A stretch of 64,000 nucleotides of DNA, taken from positions 18,869,462-18,933,461 of the forward strand of contig NC_061818.1 of assembly GCF_021462225.1 (NCBI RefSeq), read 5' to 3'. The notes below the pieces were generated by a model, which was not told the origin of the DNA, did no database searches, and was given only the letters and a program-made list of their open reading frames with translations. Below, one piece after another: positions 13,441-25,325 of this stretch; the first letter of the stretch is position 1, and each line of letters starts with the position of its first letter. Position numbers and translations under genes: made by a program. This DNA comes from Girardinichthys multiradiatus. Its lineage: Eukaryota; Chordata; Actinopteri; Cyprinodontiformes; Goodeidae.

Positions 13441-14893
13441 ATGTGCATATATACACAATTGACTTCTCAATGGAATAGAATGTGAGATCAGTCCAAGTAT
13501 GCAAGTATTAAAATAAACCTAAACACACAATGTTAAAATTCCAGATTTTTGTAACACAAAAACCTTAGGAAATAAATTTAAAACTTAGCCAACCTTTAAT
13601 TTGACATATATTTTCTTTAATCCAACTGAAAATCAAATTAATCAGAGATTGAGTAAAAATATAAAAAATAAAAAAGTGGAACGAGTTGAACATATCCCCC
13701 CTAAACCAATACATTGTTGAAACGTCTGTTCTCGAGTTAATCTCTGCTGTTCATTATGATGAACTTGATAAATCTAAAATAAAGTTAACCTGTGCTAGTA
13801 GGATTTTCCTGAAATTTGCTCATTTGCACCATTTACCTAAAGTCATAATTTGCATATATGTGAAGAAAAAATATGTAATTGTACAAAGGTATCATTCTGG
13901 TGAAGAGGGCAAAAATGTAAGAATTATGATTATTGATTAATTAATATTTATCAGAATTATAATTTAAAATCATAATTCGAAACTTTTTTATTTCTTAACC
14001 AAAAATCATTACTTACGAATAGAAATCAGAGATGTCCTCTGGGGTTGTGATTATGGGCTCAAAGCTCTTTAATAATTACAATTAGCTATTCATCATTAAT
14101 AATTGATAAATTATTAACCAAAACCACAAAATGTCACTGTTTAATCAACTGCTTCACCGAAGGTGGGGGAACTTCGACCTTATTTTGACAGATAAATCAC
14201 TCTTGCACGAAATAAACACAAACGCTTCTCTTAATTATATATATGAAGATTTATTGGAGCCAAATAATCCTGATTTACCATTATTCTGGTCCAAAAACCT
14301 TCACCTAACTAACAAGCACTGTTCTACACAGGAATAAAAATGACTACCTAACAATAATAATAAAAGAAAAATATATGCGCATTGAGTGTCTATGAAGATC
14401 AAACCAGCAGTTTTATGGACAAAATGTGTAATTTGGGTTAATTGCAAAGAGAAGTCCTCCTGGTGTGCTGATGTCTCGATTGCAGCAATCAGCTGATGAA
14501 ACGGTGGGGCCACGCCCCTTTAGCCACAACCAGCTGATCGTCCCAAAGAGTCATAAAACTCTGAGGTGGGAACTCAGTGGGAAAAACTCCAGTAATAAAA
14601 CTGGAACAAAGAGTGGTCAGGCGAGGCCCAGACCGCAGTTGCTTTGAATGAAAAACGTCCAACTTCTAACTCCTGGCTGATTTGGGATCAGCTGGACAAA
14701 GCATGAACACGCACGATTCAGCAACGCTTGCACAGCAAATCAAGACACAGCTCAGCATAAAACACTTCAATCAGTACTGCATGCAACAAGTTGATACCTT
14801 GGATTAACTACTGGTGATTCTAAATTCACCTTAACTATGCCTCATCCTGCCCAGACCTCTAAATGGATGGAAGCAAATCGTTACCATATTTCA
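13441..14893. other. unassigned AT-rich stretch
   Basis: Very AT-rich from 13441 to about 14350, including open frames of 84 codons (13686-13940) and 68 codons (14131-14337) that match nothing I know. From about 14400 to 14850 base composition is more balanced. Possible old retroelement DNA, but no diagnostic motif was seen. Confidence 0.45.
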
Positions 14894-15360
14894 AATGAAA
14901 AAGCATTTTCAGAAATGCTTTTTTCATTTTAAGAATGTGGCTGCATTGTTTGACTCATAAATGAAATTAGTAATCAATAATCCTATTTGCATTTTAATTT
15001 TCTTCTTCAAGACTGCTCATTCTTTCACTTAAAATGAAAAAGAAAAAGACATTTGAGATTTATTTTTTAAAATGTACTCCAGCAAATAGATACCAAAATT
15101 CAATTTCAATTTGAAATGTAAAATTTGAAAATGAAAAAGCATTTTCAGAAATGCTTTTTCATTCTAAGAATGTGGCTGCATTATTTGACCCATAAATAAA
15201 ATTAATAATCAATCATCCTATTTGCATTTGCATTTTCTTCTTCACGACTGCACATTTTATGCCATAATCAAAAAGAAAACAAAGCAGACATTGCTTTTTT
15301 GTTTTCATGGTCTGCCCGCAAAGTACTGCCCAGAACTCGAAAACGAAAAAGCATTCCGAG
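14894..15360 (+). repeat. tandem ~236-bp repeat with hairpin head
   Basis: Two adjacent copies (about 14894-15130 and 15131-15338) and the start of a third (about 15339-15360). Each copy opens with AATGAAAAAGCATTT, a TCAG loop, and the inverse AAATGCTTTTTCATT, a near-perfect 15-16 bp stem. The next ~100 bases also match (aagaatgtggctgcatt, then cctatttgcatt and cttcttca-gactgc). The second halves of the copies diverge. It is not a known microsatellite, and it could be a subterminal repeat of a non-autonomous transposon. Confidence 0.75.
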
Positions 15361-15470
15361 CGACGGGCGCAGCAGAGTGACGTCAGCAGCCGCTCTTCCT
15401 CAGCTCCCTGCTGACCGAGCTACCCATCTTGTTCGGTAGGGGGCGCTGTGCACGTCTGCATTGCATTACA
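15361..15470. promoter_or_regulatory. CpG-rich block with CRE and CTCF-like motifs
   Basis: A short CpG-rich island in AT-rich DNA. It contains the full CRE palindrome TGACGTCA at 15378-15385 and TCGGTAGGGGGCGC at 15433-15446, which fits the CTCF core at all but two positions. Motif matches only, so function is inferred. Confidence 0.3.
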
Positions 15471-15479
15471 TTGGAAACG

Positions 15480-16081
15480 TGCCGAGAAATTGATTGAATT
15501 GCAGCAGGGCCGAGCTCAATTTGTGGCAGTGGCAGGCAGAACTGGCAGTTCCGGTGGCAGGCTGTGGCATCTTGACTCAGAAACAGAACTGAGCATGAAA
15601 CATAGTGGAGAAAGAATCATGCTATGGGGTAGCTTTTCTTTAGACTGGGATATTTGTTGAGGGGTTGGTTATTTTCTTTAGCATCACAGCGAGTCCTTCT
15701 AAATCAAGAAAACAATGTATCCAACTGAGTAAAGCTTTAGAATGGCGAGGTAAAATGCAGAACTAAATCTGGCCAAACACCAGTAAGGGCACTGGAAGAC
15801 TGATAGATCTGAAGGTAGAATAAGCAAATATGAGCATATTAAAATGACTCCTACCAAAGAAGACTGAACGTTGAAATTAAACCGGAAGGTGTTTGAACAA
15901 AGCATTAGTTCACTGGTCTGGAGACCAAACTGTCTAACGAATTTGTTTTGTTTCTGCATTGAAACTTACAGAATACATACCATGGTCAAAGATGGAAAAA
16001 GTTTGTAAATGATTTATCAAGGTTTAAAAGGCTTGAAAACCTGGAATTTAACAGGGGTTTGTACATTTTTGAGAGCCGCTG
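15480..16081 (+). mobile_element. probable Tc1/mariner relic
   Basis: On the plus strand MKHSGERIMLWGSF (near 15595-15640) resembles the KHGGGSIMLWGCF motif of Tc1 transposases. The segment ends in ACAGGGGTTTGTACATTTTT and GAGAGCCGCTG, followed by TA at 16082-16083, which looks like a transposon terminus. No catalytic residues survive and the left end was not found. Confidence 0.4.
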
Positions 16082-16083
16082 TA

Positions 16084-16721
16084 TTTACGAGGAGAAGAGG
16101 CAACCTTCTAAACAGAAAGGAATCTAACTTAACCTCAGCTTTCTTGCTATGAGTCGACCGTTTTAACCACAGCACAAACATGAAACTCCTAAAATGTTTC
16201 ACATTTCAGCATCCATAATATTCAGATATTCTTTCTGTACAAAATTATTTGCATACTATGGCTTCTTTTATAGCTAGTTTCTATAAAGTCCTGAACGCAT
16301 ACTCACACAGGAATACAAACAAATACACACACGATTCTTAGAGCTGCAGGGCTGTAAATGTCAGTCCTCACTCTGTCTATTTGCTGATAGATTTGATTGA
16401 TCGTGGGCTGTGTGTGTGTACGTGTTCAAGGGTGTGTGCTTATGTTCTTGAATTATGGCTCATGAAGAAAAAGGCTGAGAAATGCAAGTGCAAAGACATA
16501 CAACTGATGAATTGGACTTTTGTTTGACCTTTCAACAGAAATTTCCATAAAGTATGCTTTATAAGGTTAAACATGTTTAAATACCTTTGTTGTTTGATTC
16601 TTGCAACATACATTATAAACTAACAAGTTATTTTTTTAGGGGGAATCTCATTTTTTTTCATTGATCATCAATAATAATTACAAGAACCCCTAAATATTTT
16701 TTCTTTGAGGAATAATCTATC
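16084..16721. other. unassigned non-coding stretch
   Basis: AT-rich sequence with a short GT-rich run near 16410. Nothing assignable. Confidence 0.55.
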
Positions 16722-17222
<501 letters not shown>

Positions 17223-17365
17223 TTCTTAATTGCTCATTCAAGACTTAGTCGTGGTTGCAACAGCTACATCAGATATCCCCAATCCTTGCTGTCCCTTGCT
17301 ACCTGTTCCAGCTCGTCTGAGAGGGCCTCTATGGTGTTCACAAGCCAGTAAGATCGCTCCAGCCA

Positions 17366-17560
17366 AATAATAAGATAAGATAAGTCTTTCTTTATTTTTA
17401 TTGTTCATGTGTTGTACAACAAAATTTCAAAAATGCTATTTCTGCAGGGGTATTAGACAACATCAAATAGAAGAAATAACAGGAATAAAAACAAAACAGT
17501 TACCATGGAAGCAAACCAGGATTTCACAATATTAGGAAAACGTAATACACGATACTATTG
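17366..17560 (-). mobile_element. 3' end of a LINE-like retroelement
   Basis: On the minus strand the sequence runs into 'aataaagaaagactt' and ends in a short ATCTT/ATCTTATT oligomer tail, the style of terminus seen in fish LINEs. No reverse transcriptase coding remains. The clade is unassigned. Confidence 0.5.
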
Positions 17561-20139
17561 GGGAATCTTACAATAACCATAAAAGTGTTAATTTCCTTTT
17601 GCTTTGGGTTTATCAAGCTACTGAAAAAAAAACAAAAAACGTAGTATTTTGATCTTAACAATCTGTTTATCAAAATAGTTGCTTCTGGCCAACATCTGTT
17701 GTTTTTCCATTAAAAATTTTGTTTTAGTTTCTCAAAAGCTTAATCACCTTGCCACCTTTTTACTTTGTAAAGTTTTTTATGCTGCATTAAAAAACAAAAA
17801 CCTATCACACAACAGAGAGCTTGAATGCATTGTACTTTAATAATTAGCTAACACTAACTGCCCAGGCAGTTCTTCGCGAAATGCATATTTTGTTCAATGA
17901 TGTTGCAACGATGAAATTGCAATATTCTATAAAGCCCTAAAGTTAACAATAAATATTTTGTCATGACACAAAAATTTCAAACAGAACAAAGTGCTACAGC
18001 TGATAATTGGGGCTTTAATTCACTTTCGATGTGGAAATGGGTCTCTCAGAGTTCTTCTTCCTAAGGGGTGAGTGTAGTTACACTGGGAAGGGCATTTATT
18101 TTAACTGGTTGCATTCATGAACTAATTCTTACAGTCACTACTTGAAGCTCATGACTGTACGTAAGAGTTGGAACTTGGATCGAACGTCAAATTGAAAACT
18201 TCAGATTTCAGCTTTTTGCCTTGACAGACCTGAACAGGATTGGCATTACTGCAAACACCACCCCCATTCTGCCTATCAACCCTTTGCCCCATTTATGAGG
18301 GAATAAGGGAGCATATTTAATTGAACTTATGTAAACGCCTTTACTTTGGGCAGTATGTTGCTCCCTATCTGAACACAAACACCCTTTTCTAGCTAAGGAG
18401 AACATTGTTCTTGACAGGAATTGACACAGACATCTACTGGAACATCACAAAACAATGTTCGAGGGGTGTAGTTTTGGAAAGTTTTTACCTAAATTTAAAT
18501 AAAAAATATGTCAAAAAAATATTCATACCTTCCTTAATAATGAATGGAAAAGCCTTTATTAGCATTACATCAACCACATTTCAACCAATTTATGTCTACA
18601 AAGTCATCTGTAATATTGAGGAATTGTTCAATGCAATATGTTGAACTAATAGGATGTGTGACTTTATGTGCATATTTTCCAGCATGCAGTTTAAATGAAT
18701 TACTAGCAATTTTGAGCCAAATTCTGTCTTTTGGCCTAAACATTGTGACATGTCGTGTGAATCTAGCTTCAGCTAAACATGTACAGATGACAGTTAATTT
18801 AATAAATGTTGGTAGCAACAATGGCACATGCCAAGTGTAGTCTTACACTTAAAGTCTTACTCTTTTTGAGTTTGTGCAGAATACTTTTGCATAAGGTTGA
18901 TTTAACAGGAAGCGGATCAAAGTTCAACACACATTCTAAAGTGTTAGGTCCAAAATGTATGAAGATTGCAATTTCTTGCATGCTTTTGTTGGCAGAGCTG
19001 ACCTTAAAGAGACAGAGCATTTATTATTTTTGGAACATATGATTATTTACATTCAACAGCCCAAATTCACCAGTTTGCATCAGTTATCAAGCACAAACTT
19101 GTTTATTTTGCTTCTTCTTTTTTATTGATATTGGGTTTAATAAGTAGAGCGTTCCAGATAAAATTTCCCCAGAGATTTTCCCCTGTCTCCGCTGCAGCGT
19201 ATTATGATCTAGACTATGTGACTTAGTGAGTATTGACTCAGTAGTAGAAAAATCTTATTTGTGTTTCAGGTAATTTGATTAACAGTGAGATACCATATGG
19301 GTTTCAGTCTCATTTCGGATGGTTTAAATAATTGTAAAGCAGCACATGAAGTCACAATAACAGCCAATGTACCATCTTTTTTGTTTGGAAATATTTGACT
19401 CTCTAAATCAACACATAATTATTCAAGCATTTAGTGCTATCATTCCTACTAGTTACTAGTTTTAGTCAAGAAAATTGGACTCTTTTATTCAGACACATCT
19501 CTTTGAGTTTTATTCTTTTTTAGCGTTGACAAAAATACCATATCCTAATTATAACTGATCAGAGTAGGTTTTTTTGCTTTGAGTCAAGAGACATTCCTTG
19601 TTTTTCCAAAAAGTTTTCTAAATGCTTCTGTTTTGTTTCCAAAAATATATTTTGCTGCATAATCTAAATTTGTTGTATTTATGGACTGTAGCATGTTGTC
19701 TTTAATATTGACGAGTTTTATTCACAGCTTGCGTGCTATTATATTGCTCTCTTGGTTTAACCATTTATCAACACTACCCTAACAGACTACGCCAGGTTTT
19801 GCAAGCAATTCCCTGTATAGAGAAAGGAGAAGTGGGGAAACACCTTTATTGGTATTGATACAATACCAGTCAAAACTGTCAATAAATCTTCTCTCTTTCT
19901 GAATTTGATTTTGTTCATACAATAACATAAAACAAAAATGGCAGCCCAAGAAACAATTTGTAGCCTGCCTGGAATATCAAGTAGCTTATTTTTTCTTTGA
20001 GTGCAATGATCCACATTTATCAACAAAATTGCAGAAAAATAATTGTCATTTTCATTAATCAGACAGGATGTATCAGTTTGGATGTGAGCATGAGATTTGC
20101 TCATATTTTAGTGCAGGTCTTAGATTGTGTATGCTAATG
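17561..20139. other. unassigned non-coding stretch
   Basis: AT-rich DNA. Short open frames overlap on both strands around 18.4-19.0 kb and carry no motif. No mobile element or RNA gene was recognised. Confidence 0.55.
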
Positions 20140-20141
20140 TA

Positions 20142-21409
20142 CAGGGGTTGGACAATGAAACTGAAACACCTGTCATTTTAGTGTGGGAGGTTTCATGGCT
20201 AAATTGGACCAGCCTGGTAGCCAGTCTTCATTGATTGCACATTGCACCAGTAAGAGCAGAGTGTGAAGGTTCAATTAGCAGGGTAAGAGCACAGTTTTGC
20301 TCAAAATATTGAAATGCACACAACATTATGGGTGACATACCAGAGTTCAAAAGAGGACAAATTGTTGGTGCACGTCTTGCTGGCGCATCTGTGACCAAGA
20401 CAGCAAGTCTTTGTGATGTATCAAGAGCCACGGTATCCAGGGTAATGTCAGCATACCATCAAGAAGGACGAACCACATCCAACAGGATTAACTGTGGACG
20501 CAAGCGGAAGCTGTCTGAAAGGGATGTTTGGGTGCTAACCCGGATTGTATCCAAAAAACATAAAACCACGGCTGCCCAAATCACGGCAGAAGTAAATGTG
20601 CACCTCAACTCTCCTGTTTCCACCAGAACTGTCCGTCGGGAGCTCCACAGGGTCAATATACACGGCGGGGCTGCTAAACCCAAACCTTTGGTCACTCATG
20701 CCAATGCAAAATGTCGGTTTCAATGGTGCAAGGAGTACAAATCTTGGGCTGTGGACAATGTGAAACATGTCTTGTTCTCTGATGAGTCCACCTTTACTGT
20801 TTTCCCCACATCCGAGAGAGTTACAGTGTGGAGAACCCCCAAAGAAGCGAACCACCCAGACTGTTGAATGCCCAGAGTGAAGCATGGGGGTGGATCGGTG
20901 ATGGTTTGGGCTGCCATATCATGGCATTCCCTTGGCCCAATACTTGTGCTAGATGGGTGCGTTACTGCCAAGGACTACCGAACATTCTTGAGGACCATGT
21001 GCATCCAATGGTTCAAACATTGTATCCTGAAGGCGGTGCTGTGTATCAGGATGACAATGCACCAATACACACAGCAAGACTGGTGAAAGATTGGTTTGAT
21101 GAACATGAAAGTGAAGTTGAACATCTCCCATGGCCTGCACAGTCACCAGATCTAAATATTATTGAGCCACTTTGGGTGTTTTGGAGGAGCGAGTCAGGAA
21201 ACGTTTTCCTCCACCAGTATCACGTAGTGACCTGGCCACTATCCTGCAAGAAGAATGGCTTAAAATCCCTCTGACCACTGTGCAGGACTTGTATATGTCA
21301 TTCCCAAGACGAATTGATGCTGTATTGGCCACAAAAGGAGGCCCTACACCATACTAATAAATTATTGTGGTCTAAAACCAGGTGTTTCAGTTTCATTGTC
21401 CAACCCCTG
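20142..21409 (+). mobile_element. Tc1-like DD36E transposon, copy 1 (dead)
   Basis: Complete 1268-bp element flanked by TA (20140-20141 and 21410-21411). Short, nearly perfect inverted repeats of about 31 bp start CAGGGGTTGGACAATGAAAC (20142-20172 and 21379-21409). The transposase on the plus strand has a 36-residue gap between the second Asp and the Glu, the spacing of the DD36E (Incomer) group. The terminus and transposase match the element at the right edge (63044 onward). Confidence 0.97.
20328..21357 (+). pseudogene. DD36E transposase, broken
   Basis: The reading frame starts MGDIPEFKRGQIVGARLAGA and shows an N-terminal helix-turn-helix (SVTKTASLCDVSRATVSRVM), a basic GRKRKLS stretch and the first catalytic Asp in LFSDEST. 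Three lesions against the edge copy: a TGC to TGA nonsense codon at 20865-20867, a 1-bp (C) loss near 20982, and a 1-bp (G) loss near 21174. Corrected, the protein would be about 343 residues. The second Asp (YQDDNAPIH) and the Glu (NIIEPLW) remain in the shifted frames and the ending GGPTPY is present. Inactive as it stands. Confidence 0.95.
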
Positions 21410-21411
21410 TA

Positions 21412-22339
21412 TGTCAGGATGAACTTGTGGTAGGACAGCATTAGATGAAATCAAGCTGTGTTAAACAGCTATTATAAGTCATGCCACTGCAAAGTCATGT
21501 TTAGCAGTAAGGTTTCAAGTTATTTGTTTTTAGTTTGTTTTTGTTAAATGAATATGTTCTTACAGTACAAATCTGTACTTTGTGTGTGCTTGTAGATAAA
21601 CATTTACATAGAACATTACATATGCAAGATCATGACTAATATGTAAATAGATTTAAACAGTAACTTTTGTCGCTGTCTCTTGCATAATTATGCCTAGGAG
21701 GGAGGAGTAAGATTATTCCTAGTGAGTTCTACCACTGTCTGTAACCAAAGTAAAGAAGGAAACTCTGTGCTGAAAGATATAACTGTTCAGGTTCTCTAAT
21801 CTTTGGGGCTGTTTAGACACTGGGACCTTCCAACTGTAGGTCTGGGATTCACTCAGAAGACAGGCCATGGTGAAAAGTTGGATTAAATTTGATGCTCTGC
21901 AATTTGATGGACTGATATGGTTCTGATGGCTGTTAGACCAAGATAGAACCTCAGCACTTCTCTAATTGTCAAATACTTACATTAGCCAAGTATTATTTTA
22001 AAATGACAAGACATTATATGCTAAGACTTCATGTGAGGAACTCCTTTTCAGGTATTTTGTGTCCATTTGTCCATTCCATCATTATACCTCCGGTGTGATG
22101 ATGTCTCGTTAAATCCTAAGGGGAAATTTTTTTGCTAGTTTTTCATTTATGTTAAAAGCTTTCTGGCAGTAGTCATTGAAACACTAAAAAAGCTATGGCA
22201 TGTAAATAAAAATGTATTTGTTTCCAGCTGCCAGATTTATCAATAACTGGATTATTCGAACGTTGGGATTGGCCAGGATTTATCAGTCAGACACGGAACC
22301 TTTACTTTGATAATTTCTGTGCTGTTGTGATTATGAATA
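21412..22339. other. unassigned non-coding stretch
   Basis: Nothing assignable; ordinary AT-rich DNA. Confidence 0.55.
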
Positions 22340-23200
22340 TGAATATATTATTTAATATTAATACTCGTACTGATCATCTTCCGCTTCATCTGGGACCGGG
22401 TCACGGGGGCAGCAGACTCAGCAGAGACACCCAGACTTCCCTCTCCCCAGACACCTCCTCCAGCTCCTCTGTGGGGAGCCCAAGGCGTTCTCACGCAGCT
22501 GAGAGACATAGTGCCTCCAGCATGTCCTGGCCATCCCCTAGGTCTCCTCCTGGTGGGACATGCCTGGAACACCTCCCGAAGCCACCTCAACTGGCTCCTC
22601 CCGGATGGTGGAGCTCCTCATCCTATCTCTAAGGGAGTGCCCAGCCACCCTACGGAGGAAGGTAATTTCAGCCGCTCGTATCCGGGATCTCATTCTTTCG
22701 GTTATGACCCAAAGTCTATGGCCATAGGTGAGGGTAGGAACGTAGACCGACCGGTACATTGAGAACTTCGCTTTTCGGCTCAGCTCTCTCTTCACCACAA
22801 CAGACCGGCACAGCGACCATATTACTGCGGCAACCGCACCGATCTGTCTGTCAATCTCCTGCTCCATTCTGCCCTCACTCGTGAACAAGACCCAGAGAAA
22901 CTTGAACTCCTCCACTTTAGGCAGGAACTCTCCTCCAACCAGAAGAGGACAAGCCTTATACTTGGAGGAGCATCCCAGCAGCTTCACACTCGGCTGTGAA
23001 CTGCCCCAGTGCATGCTGTAGGTTTTGGCTAGATTGGACCAGCAATCTGCGTCATCTGCAAAAAGAAAAAACAAAATCCCCTGGTCCCAAAACCAGACGC
23101 CCTCCGGCCCTTGGCTGCGCCTAGAAATCCTGTCCATAAAAGTTATAAACAGAACCAGTGACAAAAGGCAGCCCTGCCGAAGTCTAACATGCACCGGGAA
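22340..23200 (-). mobile_element. 5'-truncated RTE/Rex3-like LINE
   Basis: Only the 3' end of a non-LTR retrotransposon remains, a typical 5' truncation. The minus strand encodes the last part of a reverse transcriptase and its C-terminal region. No target duplication was identified. Confidence 0.85.
22346..23194 (-). pseudogene. reverse transcriptase C-terminal fragment
   Basis: The minus-strand frame from 23194 begins near RLRQGCLLSL (the RQGC motif of non-LTR reverse transcriptases) and carries the catalytic FADD box at 23051-23062. Next come VGGEFLPKVEEFKFL and SVVVKRELSRKAKFSMYRSV, a stretch repeated in many fish genomes in RTE-like (Rex3-type) LINEs. After about 22590 the coding sense moves to another frame (REVFQACPTRRRPRGWP), so at least one frameshift is present. 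The endonuclease domain and most of the fingers are missing. The clade name is recalled; the YADD-type polymerase assignment is firm. Confidence 0.85.
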
Positions 23201-23715
23201 CAGGTCTGACTACTTTAATATTTTATTAAATAATAATTCGGTCTGTTAAGGGTTGTCCAATGAATACGAGCCCAATAAGGATTTGGTATTAGGACAAAAT
23301 TGAAAGGGATGAGCCAAGCTCTGGCATTATTATACAGCAAAACTCTATGCACACACAGAATGAATTCACACAATTTCTTAAAATACAAGAATAAGTCAAA
23401 TCAAAGTCAAGCATATATCAGCAAACTCTATACTAGGCTAAAACAAACCCAACTTAACTACCAAGCAAAATGAAAGAATAAGGAAGACTAATGGGCTACG
23501 TACAATATAAACAAGTGAATCAATGATGGTTAAAAACCATGACCAAAAAAGAGTGATGCGACATTACCATGCAATGTTATTTAGGTTTGAGAACCAAGAA
23601 TTATCTTGAGGAGTTTGGAAATGAAGTCAAGTTAGTTTTGGAACTAACTGAAGTAATAATTGGTACCTTCAAGTGAGCAATCACACTGCAACATCAGACA
23701 AAATATTTTAATAAA
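23201..23715. other. unassigned non-coding stretch
   Basis: AT-rich DNA between the LINE fragment and the solo LTR. Nothing recognisable. Confidence 0.5.
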
Positions 23716-23720
23716 ATAAT

Positions 23721-24530
23721 TGTCATTATGTTTGAAATAGCTCAGACCCACATACAGAGAACACTCAGGAGGAGGAAGTAAAATAAAGATTGTTTATTGA
23801 AGATATAGTCAGGAACGGAATGGACGGAATATCTCACTGTAAGGAGAAAAGTGAAGAGAATGGATTAGTACGGGTAACGGAGGGAAAAACGAAACTAAGA
23901 GCAAATAGTTATTTTGATACTGAGATCGGCTTACTGAGTTATGATGGTCAGGTTGCCAGGGGGAATGAGACTCAGGATCCAGGTCTTAAGCAGGTATATT
24001 CGTAGGGAGTTCACTTGGTGCTGTTCTGTGGAGCTCAGGTTACCGTAAACAAGTTTGATGTGCGGTGGCTTACATTGGAGGGTGGACAGGGTACGCTTGT
24101 GGCTTGGCTCAGGAGACAAAGAGGACAGGAGGCTGCCAGCTTGATGTGAATCCAAACAAAGGTAGATCACAGCATAGGAATCCTCAGAACGAAGACAGGC
24201 TTGATCATCCAGAGTAACTTTCAGAAACATAGTCCAGAAAACTCAGTGGCATAGATCCAAAGCTTAGGCTTTCAAGATCTGCAGAGGAGCAAAAAACAAA
24301 GTTAAACGAGGTCGAAGTACAAAGCATAACTTGGAGTGTGGCTAGAGTTTGTACCACTGTGGCAAAACACTCGCATTGAAGTGCTGGCAGCCTCCTGCTT
24401 AAGTACTCCTCCTGGCAATCAGTGGAATAAGTTGCACCTGTCACCCAGCACACCTGAGAGCTCCAGCACCACCTGAGAATAAGCACATGTAGCAAGCACA
24501 AAAACACAAACACACACCCAGATCCTGACA
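23721..24530 (-). mobile_element. solo LTR, 810 bp, ATAAT target duplication
   Basis: Read on the minus strand it starts TGTCAGGATCTGGGTGTG and ends ATAATGACA, the canonical TG...CA LTR termini. It is flanked by an exact 5-bp duplication ATAAT (23716-23720 and 24531-24535), as made by an LTR-retroelement integrase. A possible AATAAA polyadenylation signal lies at 23793-23798. No gag-pol sequence, primer-binding site or second LTR is present, so it is the product of LTR-LTR recombination. A Gypsy-like origin is plausible; an endogenous retrovirus is not excluded. Confidence 0.88.
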
Positions 24531-24535
24531 ATAAT

Positions 24536-25084
24536 ATGTTAAAGAATGATCTGGATCACTAACTCTCAATTGTGTTTAGTTAGCTGGCTTTGTCCATCAC
24601 AATACTATTTAAGGAAATATTATTTTGAATGAGTTTAATGGTGTTTAATTAGTTATCACCTTTAGAAAAATAATATATGGGGAAATATTATGTCCTAGAC
24701 TAATAAACTAACAACCTTTCTGGGTAAATGATCTTCAGCTGACTCATAAAGTGGCGAGCACGTGTTCTTAGCCATTAGCAGTTGGAGCTGTCAAAAGAAG
24801 CTTATAGCTTGTTACCAGAATCAAACACATACCTTTAAAATACCACTAATAAAAGGGTTGAAATGCATAAGCGTGGACAGCGTATTATGGCCGATCTTCT
24901 GTGTTTAAAACCGCCCTTGAAATAAAGTTTGCCTTAATTTTAAAAACACAACACAGAACACATAAACTCAGCACATGCGCTAAGCAGCTACTCTGCTAGC
25001 ACTAAGATAGCTGAGTTTCTTAACACAAACAAAAACAAACATCATGACACAAACATTGTTTAGATTATTTCATTCTAAACTAAT
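24536..25084. other. unassigned non-coding stretch
   Basis: No assignment. The right part may belong to the same unidentified repeat as 25085-25325, but similarity to its partner is weak here. Confidence 0.45.
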
Positions 25085-25325
25085 CTTCTCTGCCTAATTA
25101 CCACCTCTTATACACAAACAGCAATTCATTCCTACTTAACTTGGTGCATAAGATCTCGTGATCGTATGACACTTTTGGATCGAGTTTAAAGAGTTATGTC
25201 TGTGTGCCAGCAAAGAGACATTAGCGCGCTGTCTCTCCTTCCAGCTCGGCTGGGGACTTGTGTGGAAGAGGTCTGTTTGTTGGAACATGGGGTTTTTATT
25301 CTAACAGTGACGTCAAATCTGAGCT
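25085..25325 (+). repeat. unidentified dispersed repeat, copy 1
   Basis: About 240 bp that recur in inverse orientation at 57620-57860. Shared landmarks in order: acaaacagcaattcattcct, gatcgtatgacact, gttatgtct, ccagcaaagagacatta, gtggaagaggtc, ggggtttttattc and the CRE palindrome TGACGTCA (25308-25315). No coding motif is shared. It could be part of an LTR or a LINE 5' region. Both copies end their similarity just past the CRE. Confidence 0.8.

Noticed and set aside
22327..22762. Plus-strand open frames over the RTE-like LINE
   Set aside because: Antisense shadows of the reverse transcriptase on the minus strand.
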